Origin: Rhizobium leguminosarum
GTDB taxonomy: Bacteria; Pseudomonadota; Alphaproteobacteria; Rhizobiales; Rhizobiaceae
Length of the DNA: 64,000 bases
Assembly (NCBI RefSeq): GCF_001679785.1
Contig: NZ_CP016286.1
Span: 2,542,001-2,606,000, forward strand
Direction of reading: 5' to 3'
Shown: in pieces, positions 55,129-63,942 of the stretch
Numbering within the stretch: position 1 is the first letter of the stretch
How the letters are laid out: every line of letters begins with the position of its first letter
Notes under the pieces: generated by a model
The model's input: the letters and a program-made list of their open reading frames with translations, nothing else
What the model was told of the DNA's origin: nothing
Database searches by the model: none
Translations under genes and position numbers: made by a program

Positions 55129-56334
55129 ATGACCGCGACAGCACCCTGGACAATCGAAAAGCCGACCGCCCTGCTCGTTCTTGCCGACGGCACGGTCATC
55201 GAAGGCAAGGGCATCGGCGCCACCGGCAAGGTGCCGGCCGAAGTGGTCTTCAACACAGCGCTCACTGGCTATGAGGAGATCCTGACGGACCCCTCCTATC
55301 TCGGCCAGATCGTCACCTTCACCTTCCCGCATGTCGGCAATATCGGCACCAATGATGAAGACATCGAGGATCTGACGCCTGCCGCCCGCCATGGCGCTGT
55401 CGGCGTCATCTTCAAGGCCGACATCACTGAGCCCTCGAACTACCGCGCCGCCAAGCACCTCGACCAATGGCTGAAGGCCCGCGGCGTCATCGGTCTCTGC
55501 GGTATCGACACGCGCGCGCTGACCGCCTGGATCCGTGAGAACGGCGCTCCAAACGCGGTGATCGCCCACGATCCGAACGGCGTCTTCGACATCGAGACGC
55601 TGAAGGCCGAAGCCAAAGCCTGGAGCGGCCTCGAAGGTCTCGACCTCGCCAAGATCGCCTCGTCGGGCCAGTCCTCCCAATGGTCTCAGACGCCGTGGGT
55701 CTGGAACGAAGGTTACGGTGAGCTCAAGGCGGCGGACGCGAAATACCACGTCGTCTGCCTGGATTACGGCGTCAAGCGCAACATCCTGCGCCTGTTTGCC
55801 GGCCTCGACTGCAAGGTGACTGTCGTGCCGGCCGCAACGAGCGCCGAAGACGTGCTCGCCATGCAGCCGGACGGCATCTTCCTGTCGAACGGTCCGGGCG
55901 ATCCGGCGGCAACCGGCGACTATGCCGTGCCTGTGATCAAGACGCTGATCAAGACCGATATCCCGGTCTTCGGCATCTGCCTCGGCCACCAGATGCTGGG
56001 CCTGGCACTCGGCGCGAAGACCGAGAAGATGCATCAAGGCCATCATGGTGCCAACCACCCCGTCAAAGACCATACCACAGGCAAGGTCGAGATCGTCTCG
56101 ATGAACCACGGCTTCGCGGTCGACTCGAAGTCGCTGCCGGATGGTGTTGAAGAGACTCATATTTCGCTTTTCGACGGCACCAATTGCGGCCTGCGCGTCC
56201 TCGGCAAGCAGGTCTTCTCGGTCCAGCATCATCCGGAAGCCTCTCCCGGCCCGCAGGACAGCCACTATCTCTTCCGCCGCTTCATCAACATGGTGCGCGA
56301 GAAGAAGGGCGAACCGGCGCTCGCCGAACGCTGA
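55129..56334 (+). CDS. carA: Carbamoyl-phosphate synthase small (glutaminase) subunit
   Basis: Glutamine-hydrolysing subunit of 401 residues that feeds ammonia to CarB for arginine and pyrimidine synthesis. N-terminal CPSase domain (TALLVLADGTVIEGKGIGAT, FNTALTGYEEILTDPSYLGQ). C-terminal class I glutaminase with Cys in PVFGICLGHQMLGLALG (about 284) and the His/Glu of QHHPEASPGP. Start MTATAPWTIEKP; an ATG two codons earlier at 55123 is also possible. carB is not next to it but 7.6 kb downstream. Confidence 0.97.
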   Translation: MTATAPWTIEKPTALLVLADGTVIEGKGIGATGKVPAEVVFNTALTGYEEILTDPSYLGQIVTFTFPHVGNIGTNDEDIEDLTPAARHGAVGVIFKADITEPSNYRAAKHLDQWLKARGVIGLCGIDTRALTAWIRENGAPNAVIAHDPNGVFDIETLKAEAKAWSGLEGLDLAKIASSGQSSQWSQTPWVWNEGYGELKAADAKYHVVCLDYGVKRNILRLFAGLDCKVTVVPAATSAEDVLAMQPDGIFLSNGPGDPAATGDYAVPVIKTLIKTDIPVFGICLGHQMLGLALGAKTEKMHQGHHGANHPVKDHTTGKVEIVSMNHGFAVDSKSLPDGVEETHISLFDGTNCGLRVLGKQVFSVQHHPEASPGPQDSHYLFRRFINMVREKKGEPALAER

Positions 56335-56394
56335 TTTCAAGCCTTAGCGATTTCCGACCGCCTAGGTCGGCCTTGAACTTGTTGACAAACCTCA

Positions 56395-56484
56395 CTCTTC
56401 GTCATCCTCGGCCCTGTGCCGAGGATCTGCTACATATCGACCGAAGGCAGATGCTCGGGACAAGCCCGAGCATGACGAAAGAGG
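56395..56484. repeat. Inverted repeat downstream of carA
   Basis: TCTTCGTCATCCTCGGCCCT on the left and a near complement (AGCCCGAGCATGACGAAAGA) on the right, each containing its own short palindrome (CCTCGG...CCGAGG; GCTCGGG...CCCGAGC). A common rhizobial intergenic repeat form. It can fold into a cruciform. Confidence 0.7.
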
Positions 56485-56516
56485 AGTTGGCCCGCTTTGT
56501 TAGTAGTCCAAAGGTT

Positions 56517-56537
56517 CGCCCAGGCGGGCCTTTTTCT
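56517..56537 (+). terminator. Weak terminator after carA region
   Basis: Short GCCC / GGGC hairpin in CGCCCAGGCGGGCCTTTTTC, followed by TTTTTCTTT. Confidence 0.45.
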
Positions 56538-56614
56538 TTATCCGCCTATTGACCTCAGCTTAACTTGAGGAATTACAGATCTGCCTGCAGACATCAGATG
56601 CAGGAGAAAACTGG

Positions 56615-56935
56615 ATGAGCGGAGCTTTCTTTCGAGTAGACAAGTTCATCGTGCCGGCGGCGGCACGCGAGGAATTTCTCGTCAAAGTGATGATGACTCA
56701 CAAAGTGTTGGAAGCGCAGGACGGTTTCATCGATCACAGGGTGCTGGAGCAGGTCGCTGGTCCGGGCGAATTCAATTTCGTCACGATTGCCGAATGGGAA
56801 AATACCGAAGTCGTCGAGCGCGCGCGGGCAGCCGTGGCGGCCGCTCATAAGGCCGCAAATTTCGATCCGCAGGAAATGTTTTCGCGTCTCGGCATTCGTG
56901 CCGATATTGCCAGCTACAAACCTGTCGCGGCTTGA
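56615..56935 (+). CDS. Antibiotic biosynthesis monooxygenase (ABM) domain protein
   Basis: Protein of 106 residues with a dimeric alpha-beta barrel pattern: FFRVDKFIVPAAAREEFLVK, DGFIDHRVLEQVAGPGEFNF, VTIAEWENTEVVERARAAVA. No cofactor motif, as usual. It may act on small aromatic or quinone-like compounds; no specific function can be given. Confidence 0.85.
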   Translation: MSGAFFRVDKFIVPAAAREEFLVKVMMTHKVLEAQDGFIDHRVLEQVAGPGEFNFVTIAEWENTEVVERARAAVAAAHKAANFDPQEMFSRLGIRADIASYKPVAA

Positions 56936-56953
56936 GGATAAAGACGGCCGGCT

Positions 56954-57064
56954 AGAGCATGATGCCGAAAAGTGTCAGCGGTTTTCGGACGACATCATGC
57001 TCTAACTATTTGGTTTAGAACGGGATGATTTTAAGCGACTCGGCCTAAAATCATCCCGTTCTAG
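56954..57064. repeat. RIME-like palindromic repeat
   Basis: AGAGCATGATGCCGAAAAG ... TTTTCGGACGACATCATGCTCT, then a second hairpin AGAACGGGATGATTTTA / TAAAATCATCCCGTTCT. The last bases reach into the MATE stop codon at 57061-57063. Confidence 0.85.
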
Positions 57065-58464
57065 GCGCCGGCCGTCACTCCTTCGCGGCGAAGGAGAAGG
57101 TAGAAGCGTGCGCAGAGCATGACGGCGGCCGTCGCCAGCCCGACGAGGAAGCCGAACCAGATGCCGATGCCGCCGAAACCGAGCGGCAAGGCAAAGGCCC
57201 AGGCGAGGAAGAAGCCGATCGGCCAGTAGGCGATCAACGCCATGATCATCGGCACGCGTGCGTCCTTGAGGCCGCGCAGCAATCCATTGGCAATCACCTG
57301 CAGCCCGTCGACGAGCTGGAAAAGCCCGGCAACGACGATCAGCGGTCCGGCATAGGCAAGCACCTCCGGCGCCTCGGGCGAGTTGACGTCGAGGAACCAG
57401 CTGCCGAGGAATTGCGGCATGGAGGCAAAAAGCACGCTGCCCACCGCCGAAATGGCGCAGGCGAGGACGAGCACGGTGATCGAAGCGCGCACCAGCCCCT
57501 GATAATCGCCCTGCCCATGCGCGACACCGACGCGCACCGTTGCCGCCTGGCTGAGGCCGAGTGGGATCATGAAGGCGATCGAGGCCCATTGCAGGGCTAT
57601 GCCGTGGGCGGCGAGCTCGATGGTGCCGATATAGCCCATCAGCAGCGAGGCCACCGTGAACAGACTGACCTCGGCGAGGATGGTGACGCTGATCGGGAAA
57701 CCGAGCCGGATGACCTCCAGCAGCGCGTGCCAGTCGGGTTTCCAGAATCGCACGAAGATCTCGTAGCGCCGCGTCTCTTCCCGCCGCTGCACGAAAGCCA
57801 GGATGAAGAGGAAGCCGGCTGTCTGCACGACGACCGAAACGATCGCCGCCCCTTCGAGCCCCATTGCTGGAAAGCCGAAATGACCTAGCACCAGGGCATA
57901 GGCGAAGATCGCATTCATCACCAGCGTGACGATGGTGACGTTGAGGATGACGCCTGCCTTGCCGATGGCACTGACAAGCGAGCGCATGACGTTGAAGAGC
58001 AGCGCCGGCAGTACGCCGAACTGACCGATCATGATATAGCCGTGGGCGAGCTTGGCCACCTCGGGCTTCTGCTGCGCAAAAAGCAGGATCTGTTCCGCAT
58101 TGAAGAAGGCCGGCTGCATGATGACCCAGTATGCGATCACCACCCACAGGCCCATGCGCAGCGACCGGCGCACCGAGACGAGGTCGCCGCGGCCATAGGC
58201 CTGCGCTACCAGCGGAATGACGGCGATGGCAAAGCCCGAACCGAAGATGAGGATCGTGAAGAGGAACTGGGCCGACAGCACCATCGCCGCCAGCTGCTCG
58301 GCGCCGAGACGTCCGACGATCATCACATCGGTGGTGTGGATGCCGAGCTGAGCGAGCTGGGCGCCGATCAGCGGAATGCCGAGCGCCAGCGTGGCACGGA
58401 AATGTGCACCCCAACGATTATCGGTTGTCGGCGCAAGCCTGCGCGCGTCGATCGGCGTGTCCAT
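57061..58464 (-). CDS. MATE family efflux transporter
   Basis: Inner-membrane drug/cation antiporter of 467 residues with 12 hydrophobic segments in two MatE halves. Recognisable parts: ALGIPLIGAQLAQLGIHTTD, MIVGRLGAEQLAAMVLSAQF, PLVAQAYGRGDLVSVRRSLR (first half) and PLGLSQAATVRVGVAHGQGD (second). NorM-type. RBS AGGACTAGTGTC. The substrates are not predictable. Confidence 0.95.
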   Translation of the reverse strand: MDTPIDARRLAPTTDNRWGAHFRATLALGIPLIGAQLAQLGIHTTDVMIVGRLGAEQLAAMVLSAQFLFTILIFGSGFAIAVIPLVAQAYGRGDLVSVRRSLRMGLWVVIAYWVIMQPAFFNAEQILLFAQQKPEVAKLAHGYIMIGQFGVLPALLFNVMRSLVSAIGKAGVILNVTIVTLVMNAIFAYALVLGHFGFPAMGLEGAAIVSVVVQTAGFLFILAFVQRREETRRYEIFVRFWKPDWHALLEVIRLGFPISVTILAEVSLFTVASLLMGYIGTIELAAHGIALQWASIAFMIPLGLSQAATVRVGVAHGQGDYQGLVRASITVLVLACAISAVGSVLFASMPQFLGSWFLDVNSPEAPEVLAYAGPLIVVAGLFQLVDGLQVIANGLLRGLKDARVPMIMALIAYWPIGFFLAWAFALPLGFGGIGIWFGFLVGLATAAVMLCARFYLLLRREGVTAGA

Positions 58465-58606
58465 GACACTAGTCCTGTGATTGAAATATGCGTCGCCGCA
58501 GCTTGCGGCGAAATATCATCCGGGCTTAGATCAAAGCCCTGCAAAGAACTACCCCAAATGAGGCAGATGATGAAAAATTCATCATCGCATCACCATTTCT
58601 GATCGA

Positions 58607-59851
58607 TCAGCCCGTGGCTTCCAGCGCCTCGGCCGGCTCCCTCACTCGAACCCTTGTGAGGAATACCCCGGCGGCCAGAAGGATGAGCACGGCGGCCGTG
58701 AGATACGGCGCGCCGGCAAAAGTGACCGGCGCCTCGGGCCGCGTGAAGTAACCGAACATCTGCGTGAAGATCAACGGTCCGGCGATGGTGGTGACGCTGC
58801 TGAGGCTGGTAAGCGCGCCCTGCAGCTCACCCTGCGCCGAAGGCGGCACCATGCCGGCGGCGATGCTGCGCAGCGGCGGATCGGCGACGTTTTCCATGAC
58901 AGTCGCAACGATGATGACATAGACGACCCAGCCCTCCCAGGCGAAGGCATAGCCGGTGAGACCGACGGCCGAGAAGCACAGGCCGAGAAGAGCGGTCTTC
59001 CACTCGCCGAGCACCGGCACGATCCGCGGCAGAACCAGGCCCATGACGATCACGGCGCCGATGCCGTAAATGCCGAGCGACAGGCCGATCTGTCCCTCGC
59101 TCCAGCCGTAGCGATAGGTCGAGACGAACGACCAGACCGAGGGATAGACGGCATGCGCCAGGAAAAACAGGAACATGACGAGGCTGACCCAGCCGATGCC
59201 GGGATAATGGCGCATCTGGCGCAACGCGCCGAGTGGATTGGCGCGTTTCCACTCGAACCGGCGGCGGTTCTTCGCCTCCAGCGTCTCGGGCAAAAGGAAA
59301 CAGGCGGCGATGAAATTCAGAAGCGACAGCGCAGCCGCGCCGAGGAACGGCACACGCGGGCCGAATTCGCCGAGGACACCGCCGACGACGGGGCCGATGG
59401 TGAAGCCGACGCCGAAGGCGATGCCGATCAGCCCGAAATTTTTCGCCCGGTTCTCCTCCGTGCTGATATCGGCGATATAGGCCGAGCAGGTGGCGAAACT
59501 GCCGCCACTGATACCAGCAAGCACGCGGCCGACGAACAGCATCCTGAAGCTGGTGGCGATGCCGCAGATGAAATTGTCGATCGCGAAGGTCAGCACCGAA
59601 AGCAAAAGGATCGGCCGGCGGCCGAAACGGTCGGACAGGTTTCCGAGCAGCGGCGCGAACAGGAATTGCATGCCGGCATAGACCAGCATCAGCCAGCCGC
59701 CGTCGATCGCCGCGTCGCTGACGCTGCCGCCGGTCAGCTGCTCCAGATAGGCGGGCAGCACCGGCATGATGATGGCGATGCCGATAATGTCGAGGAAAAG
59801 GATAATGAAGACCAGGAAAAGGCCGCGGCGAACGAATTTCGGGTCAAGCAT
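58607..59851 (-). CDS. Tet-type MFS efflux transporter
   Basis: Inner-membrane transporter of 414 residues with 12 segments and strong likeness to TetA-class proton antiporters: DIIGIAIIMPVLPAYLEQLT near the start, motif A GNLSDRFGRRPILLLSVLTF, RVLAGISGGSFATCSAYIAD and GPVVGGVLGEFGPRVPF. No TetR gene is beside it, so resistance function is not assured. It diverges from the aldo/keto reductase. Confidence 0.93.
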   Translation of the reverse strand: MLDPKFVRRGLFLVFIILFLDIIGIAIIMPVLPAYLEQLTGGSVSDAAIDGGWLMLVYAGMQFLFAPLLGNLSDRFGRRPILLLSVLTFAIDNFICGIATSFRMLFVGRVLAGISGGSFATCSAYIADISTEENRAKNFGLIGIAFGVGFTIGPVVGGVLGEFGPRVPFLGAAALSLLNFIAACFLLPETLEAKNRRRFEWKRANPLGALRQMRHYPGIGWVSLVMFLFFLAHAVYPSVWSFVSTYRYGWSEGQIGLSLGIYGIGAVIVMGLVLPRIVPVLGEWKTALLGLCFSAVGLTGYAFAWEGWVVYVIIVATVMENVADPPLRSIAAGMVPPSAQGELQGALTSLSSVTTIAGPLIFTQMFGYFTRPEAPVTFAGAPYLTAAVLILLAAGVFLTRVRVREPAEALEATG

Positions 59852-60265
59852 GAGGCATCTCTACAGCGGTTGGTTCTGAAAAGACGATCTCGTCGCCGAG
59901 AAAGTGACATAGCTCAGAAAAGAAACCGAAACAATCCGTGAACATTTCAAAGTTTTTGATAATGTTCAACGGGAAATTTATAAGAGGCCTCAACCGGTGG
60001 GCGCTTGCCGCCATTCCGGCTCCAGAAGATCGAGAGCCGCCCAGCGGATCGCCGACGATGCGTTCCCTTGCAATCGCCGCGCCGGCATCCAGATCACCAG
60101 AGAAGACCGGTCCAACAGAAGACCGGTCCTTGTGCATTTCCCCGCACAGCCTGTTCGATGTCGTCCGATTATCGCCCGAATGCGAAAGCGGTAAAACGGC
60201 GTCCGGCAACGCCGCCCGGCGCGGATGCTCGATCGCACCGCGCGGAGCAGAAATAGGAGAAAACT
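59852..60265. other. Divergent promoter region, no gene seen
   Basis: 414 bases between the Tet-type transporter and the aldo/keto reductase. It contains a 13-bp direct repeat AGAAGACCGGTCC at 60101-60113 and 60117-60129, possibly an operator pair. No reading frame here has RBS and family signature. Confidence 0.55.
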
Positions 60266-61261
60266 ATGCAGACTTATCGTTTGGGAAAGACCGGACCCGA
60301 GGTCTCGGCCATCGGCCTCGGCTGCATGGGCATGTCGGGCATGTACGGCCCCTCAGATCGCGCAGAAAGCATCGCGACGATCCATGCCGCGCTCGATGCC
60401 GGCATCAACCTGCTCGACACCGGCGATTTCTACGGCATGGGCCATAACGAAATGCTGATCGGCGAGGCGTTGAAGGGCCGCAGGCGCGAGAGCGCCGTCG
60501 TCAGCGTCAAGTTCGGCGGCCTGCGCGATCCCGTCGGCGGCTGGAACGGCTTCGACGGCCGCCCGGTCGCGGTGAAGAACTTCCTCAGCTATACGCTGCA
60601 GCGCCTCGGCGTCGACTATATCGACATCTATCGTCCCGCCCGCCTCGATCCGAACGTACCGATCGAGGACACGGTCGGTGCCATCGCCGACATGGTCAAG
60701 GCGGGTTATGTCAGGCATATCGGCCTGTCGGAAGTAGGCGCCGACACGATCCGCCGCGCGGCCAGTGTGGCCCCGATCGTCGACCTGCAGATCGAATATT
60801 CGCTGATCTCGCGCGGCATCGAGGAAAAGATCCTGCCGACAACCCGCGAACTCGGCATCTCGATCACTGCCTACGGCGTGCTCTCGCGCGGCCTGATCAG
60901 CGGCCATTGGCAGAAGGGCCGGGGTGCGACGGCCGGCGATTTCCGCGCCTACAGCCCGCGCTTCCAGGAAGGCAATATCGAGCAGAACCTCGCTCTGGTG
61001 GAGAAATTGCGCGAGATCGCCGAGGCAAAGAGCGTCTCTGTCGCCCAGATCGCCATCGCCTGGGTCGCCGCCAAGGGCACGGATATCGTCCCGATCATCG
61101 GCGCTCGCCGCCGCGACCGGTTGACCGAGGCGCTCGGCTCACGCGCGGTCAACCTGTCGCCGGACGATTTCGCCGTCATCGAACGCGCGGTGCCGAAAGA
61201 CGCGGCCGCGGGCGGGCGTTATCCCGAGCATATGCTGCAGCATATGGACAGCGAGAAGTAA
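60266..61261 (+). CDS. Aldo/keto reductase
   Basis: NADPH-dependent oxidoreductase of 331 residues (AKR fold, YakC/AKR13-like): EVSAIGLGCMGMSGMYGPSD, LLDTGDFYGMGHNEMLIGEA (catalytic Asp, Tyr), VSVKFGG (Lys), YIDIYRPARLDPNVPIEDTV. The catalytic His seen in many AKRs (x-H-R) is replaced by an R-P-A-R segment, common in this subgroup. C-terminal NADP site PIIGARRRDRLTEALGS. RBS AATAGGAGAAAACT. Confidence 0.93.
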   Translation: MQTYRLGKTGPEVSAIGLGCMGMSGMYGPSDRAESIATIHAALDAGINLLDTGDFYGMGHNEMLIGEALKGRRRESAVVSVKFGGLRDPVGGWNGFDGRPVAVKNFLSYTLQRLGVDYIDIYRPARLDPNVPIEDTVGAIADMVKAGYVRHIGLSEVGADTIRRAASVAPIVDLQIEYSLISRGIEEKILPTTRELGISITAYGVLSRGLISGHWQKGRGATAGDFRAYSPRFQEGNIEQNLALVEKLREIAEAKSVSVAQIAIAWVAAKGTDIVPIIGARRRDRLTEALGSRAVNLSPDDFAVIERAVPKDAAAGGRYPEHMLQHMDSEK

Positions 61262-61320
61262 GCAAGGGATCGAAGGGGCTGCGATGTTCTTTGTGCCATG
61301 CGCCCCTTCATCTCCAGCCC

Positions 61321-62241
61321 TCAAACCGGTCCCGAGAACGTATCGCAGGCCGACAGCTGGCCGCTGTCGAAGCCGCGCTTGAACCATCTGACCCGCTGCT
61401 CCGAGGTACCGTGATTGAAGCTTTCCGGGACGACGTAACCCTGTGACCGCTTCTGCAGCGAATCATCGCCGATCTGCTGGGCGGCGTTCAGCGCCTCCTC
61501 CAAGTCGCCTGACTCAAGCAGGCCCTTCTGCTGGGTATATTTGCCCCAGATGCCGGCAAAGCAATCGGCCTGCAGCTCGACGCGCACCGACATCTTGTTG
61601 GCGTCAGCCTCGCTCATGCGCTGGCGGGCCTGGTTGAACTTCGGCAGGATGCCGAGCAGGTTCTGCACGTGATGGCCGACCTCATGGGCAACGACATAGG
61701 CCTCGGCGAAATCGCCCGACGCACCAAACCGGTCGGAAAGCTGCTGGAAGAATTCGGTATCGAGATAGACCTTGTGGTCGCTCGGGCAGTAGAACGGACC
61801 TGTTGCCGATGATGCGGAGCCGCAGGCCGATGCCGTCGAGCCCGAGAACAGCACGAGGCGTGGCTCCTCGTAATTTTGGCCCTGTGCCTGGAAGATGCCC
61901 TGCCAGGTATCCTCGGTCTCGGCAAGAACGGTGCGCATGAAGGCGGTCATCTCGTCATTGGCGGGTGTGCGTGTTCCGCCGGACTGGCTCTGCTCGTAGC
62001 CGGGGCCGCTCGTCGTGCCCCCGGTATCGAGCACCTGCAGCAGATCGATGCCCATCATCTTGAAGATGAAATAGATGACGACGAGGAAGATGATCGTACC
62101 GATGCTGAGTCCGCCGCCGGCTCGGCGAACGCCGCCGCCGGAGGGAAAATTAAAGCCACCGCCGCGGCCGAAACCGCCGCCGGACGGACCGCCGCGGCGA
62201 TCCTCGACATTGTCTGACTGACGCCGGCCTCTCCATTCCAT
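61321..62241 (-). CDS. YpfJ-type neutral zinc metallopeptidase
   Basis: Membrane-anchored protein of 306 residues. N-terminus Gly/Arg-rich (GGPSGGGFGRGGGFNFPSGG), then one membrane segment (IGTIIFLVVIYFIFKMMGID). Zinc motif HEVGHHVQNLLG in VVAHEVGHH, and ELQADCFAGIWG with the third ligand. The catalytic domain would face the periplasm. Family function is unknown. Start MEWRGRRQSDNVED. Confidence 0.92.
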   Translation of the reverse strand: MEWRGRRQSDNVEDRRGGPSGGGFGRGGGFNFPSGGGVRRAGGGLSIGTIIFLVVIYFIFKMMGIDLLQVLDTGGTTSGPGYEQSQSGGTRTPANDEMTAFMRTVLAETEDTWQGIFQAQGQNYEEPRLVLFSGSTASACGSASSATGPFYCPSDHKVYLDTEFFQQLSDRFGASGDFAEAYVVAHEVGHHVQNLLGILPKFNQARQRMSEADANKMSVRVELQADCFAGIWGKYTQQKGLLESGDLEEALNAAQQIGDDSLQKRSQGYVVPESFNHGTSEQRVRWFKRGFDSGQLSACDTFSGPV

Positions 62242-62318
62242 TTTCGCTCTCCCCGGGCAATGCCTGTGCTTGCACTCAAGCATCTATATATCCGTCGGCG
62301 GCCGGAATTCCAGCGACT

Positions 62319-62819
62319 TCATCGGGCAATCAGGCGCGCGCGTCGGCGGCGCAGCACGATCGCGACCAGGATCGAGCCGATCACCGCCGCGGCAAGGGCA
62401 GCCGGCCGTTCCGCGCCGGTGAAGACAACCGCATGCATGATCCGGCCGGGCAGGAAAGTGAACAGGCCGGCAAGCACGATGCCGCCGAAATAAAGGCCGG
62501 CGACGATGCGCTTGTGCAGACGGATATCGCCGCGGCGAGCCGCCGCGATCGCATTCCAGCTGCCGAACAATGTTGCGATCGACAGAAGATGGATCGGGCT
62601 GAACCCGTAGAAGAGATCGAGCTCATGAATGAAGAAGCTCGAAATCGCCGTGACAATCATCAGCGCCATCCAGATCCTGCCGAGCAGACGGTGCAGCGGC
62701 GTGCCCTTGGGGCGCAACAGGATATAGGCGCCGAGAAGTGCCGCCGGCGTAACAGCAGTGACATGGATCTGAACGGCGAGCGGGGCGCCGAGGAGCGGTT
62801 CGAGGATCATGAGCGACAT
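62319..62819 (-). CDS. DUF2306 membrane protein
   Basis: Inner-membrane protein of 166 residues with four hydrophobic segments and conserved histidines: LAVQIHVTAVTPAALLGAYI, GTPLHRLLGRIWMALMIVTA, SSFFIHELDLFYGFSPIHLL and RLHKRIVAGLYFGGIVLAGL. The DUF2306 family has no assigned function; the His pattern could bind heme or metal. ATG at 62819 is chosen; a TTG at 62849 would add ten residues. Confidence 0.85.
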   Translation of the reverse strand: MSLMILEPLLGAPLAVQIHVTAVTPAALLGAYILLRPKGTPLHRLLGRIWMALMIVTAISSFFIHELDLFYGFSPIHLLSIATLFGSWNAIAAARRGDIRLHKRIVAGLYFGGIVLAGLFTFLPGRIMHAVVFTGAERPAALAAAVIGSILVAIVLRRRRARLIAR

Positions 62820-62896
62820 CCGGTTGAATTCGATCCCTGTTTCCGCCAAGACTTCATCCGCCTCAATCCGAACCGCGCGAACGGCAGGAAAACTTC

Positions 62897-63673
62897 GTGA
62901 TTCACCTCTTCTTGCAATCCACGCTTCGCGAATTGCAGGTCTTTCTCCACTCCTGGCGCTTCTGGGTAACCTTTGCCGCGATCGTCCTGCTCTTTGCCGT
63001 TACCGGTCCCTACGGCACGATGGAGAGCATGGCCTTCGGCGAACGCCTCGCCTACTGGCTGACGCTGCATGCCCTTGCCTGGACGATCGCCATTTTCTGC
63101 GCAGTCACGGCCGAAAGACTACTGCAGGGAGTGATCGTTTCGATGTTCGCCCGCATGATGGCGGGCTCGCTCATAGCCGCCCTGCCAATCGGTTTTGCCA
63201 TCGGCCTCGTCGACCATGTCTTCACCGGCGAAGCGACCACACTCGAAAGCGGCCTGCAGCGCGCGCTTTTTGCGGTGCCGCTCTGCGCCCTCTTCTGCCT
63301 TTTGACCTACATGGCGATGAGCCAGAAAATCGCCGAAGCCGCAGCACCTCTGGAAACCGGCTCCGCAGCCTCGATCCTCGACCGGCTGAAGCCTGAGAAT
63401 CGTGGCTCGCTGCTGCGCCTTTCCGTCCAGGACCACTATACCGAGGTGGTGACCAACCGCGGGCGCGAACTGGTGCTCTTGCGTTTCGCCGATGCGCTGA
63501 GGGAAACCACCGCAACGCCGGGCCTTCGCGTCCATCGCTCGCACTGGGTGGCCGACGCCCATGTCGAAAGCCTGAAACGCGACAATGGCAGGCTGCTGAT
63601 CCTCACCCGCGACGGCACGGAAATTCCAGTCAGCCGCAGCTATGCCGAGGAAGTGCGCCGCCGCTTCACGTAA
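62897..63673 (+). CDS. Membrane-anchored LytTR-type regulator
   Basis: Protein of 258 residues: N-terminal membrane domain with four hydrophobic segments (WRFWVTFAAIVLLFAVTGPY, LHALAWTIAIFCAVTAERLL, MMAGSLIAALPIGFAIGLVD, LFAVPLCALFCLLTYMAMS), then a LytTR DNA-binding domain (LLRLSVQDHYTEVVTNRGRE, LRVHRSHWVADAHVESLKRD). A one-component membrane sensor-regulator. The GTG start follows AGGAAAACTTC. Confidence 0.92.
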   Translation: MIHLFLQSTLRELQVFLHSWRFWVTFAAIVLLFAVTGPYGTMESMAFGERLAYWLTLHALAWTIAIFCAVTAERLLQGVIVSMFARMMAGSLIAALPIGFAIGLVDHVFTGEATTLESGLQRALFAVPLCALFCLLTYMAMSQKIAEAAAPLETGSAASILDRLKPENRGSLLRLSVQDHYTEVVTNRGRELVLLRFADALRETTATPGLRVHRSHWVADAHVESLKRDNGRLLILTRDGTEIPVSRSYAEEVRRRFT

Positions 63674-63907
63674 AGAAGACGCGCCAAACGCTTGACGGGA
63701 CTCCTGCTTTCGCTCTTCCGGAAGCAGGGCGGCGGCGAAATCCGGGTGGCGGTCGTGTCTGTTGGGAAATAGTCTTCCGCGCCGTGTTGGATTCCTGTCG
63801 ATTCCGCGATTTATGGGGTTCCGTTTGCAAATACATTTGCCTATAAGCCGCTTCTAGCCTGAAAAGACCCAGCATGCGCGACCCGACCCGGTGATCACCC
63901 ACCCTGG

Positions 63908-63934
63908 CCGGTTTTCTGCGCAGCCAGAAAACGG
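63908..63934 (+). promoter_or_regulatory. Hairpin in the carB leader
   Basis: CCGGTTTTCTG and CAGAAAACGG form a stem (one bulged base) that ends 8 bp before the carB ATG and takes in part of the CGGAAG Shine-Dalgarno. It could affect carB translation. Inferred from sequence only. Confidence 0.4.
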
Positions 63935-63942
63935 AAGCACTC

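Noticed and set aside
55027..56340. 437-codon open frame opposite carA
   Set aside because: Exact shadow of carA; no independent start signal.
59938..60447. Frame upstream of the aldo/keto reductase as a possible regulator remnant
   Set aside because: No HTH or known domain; overlaps the reductase start; treated as intergenic.
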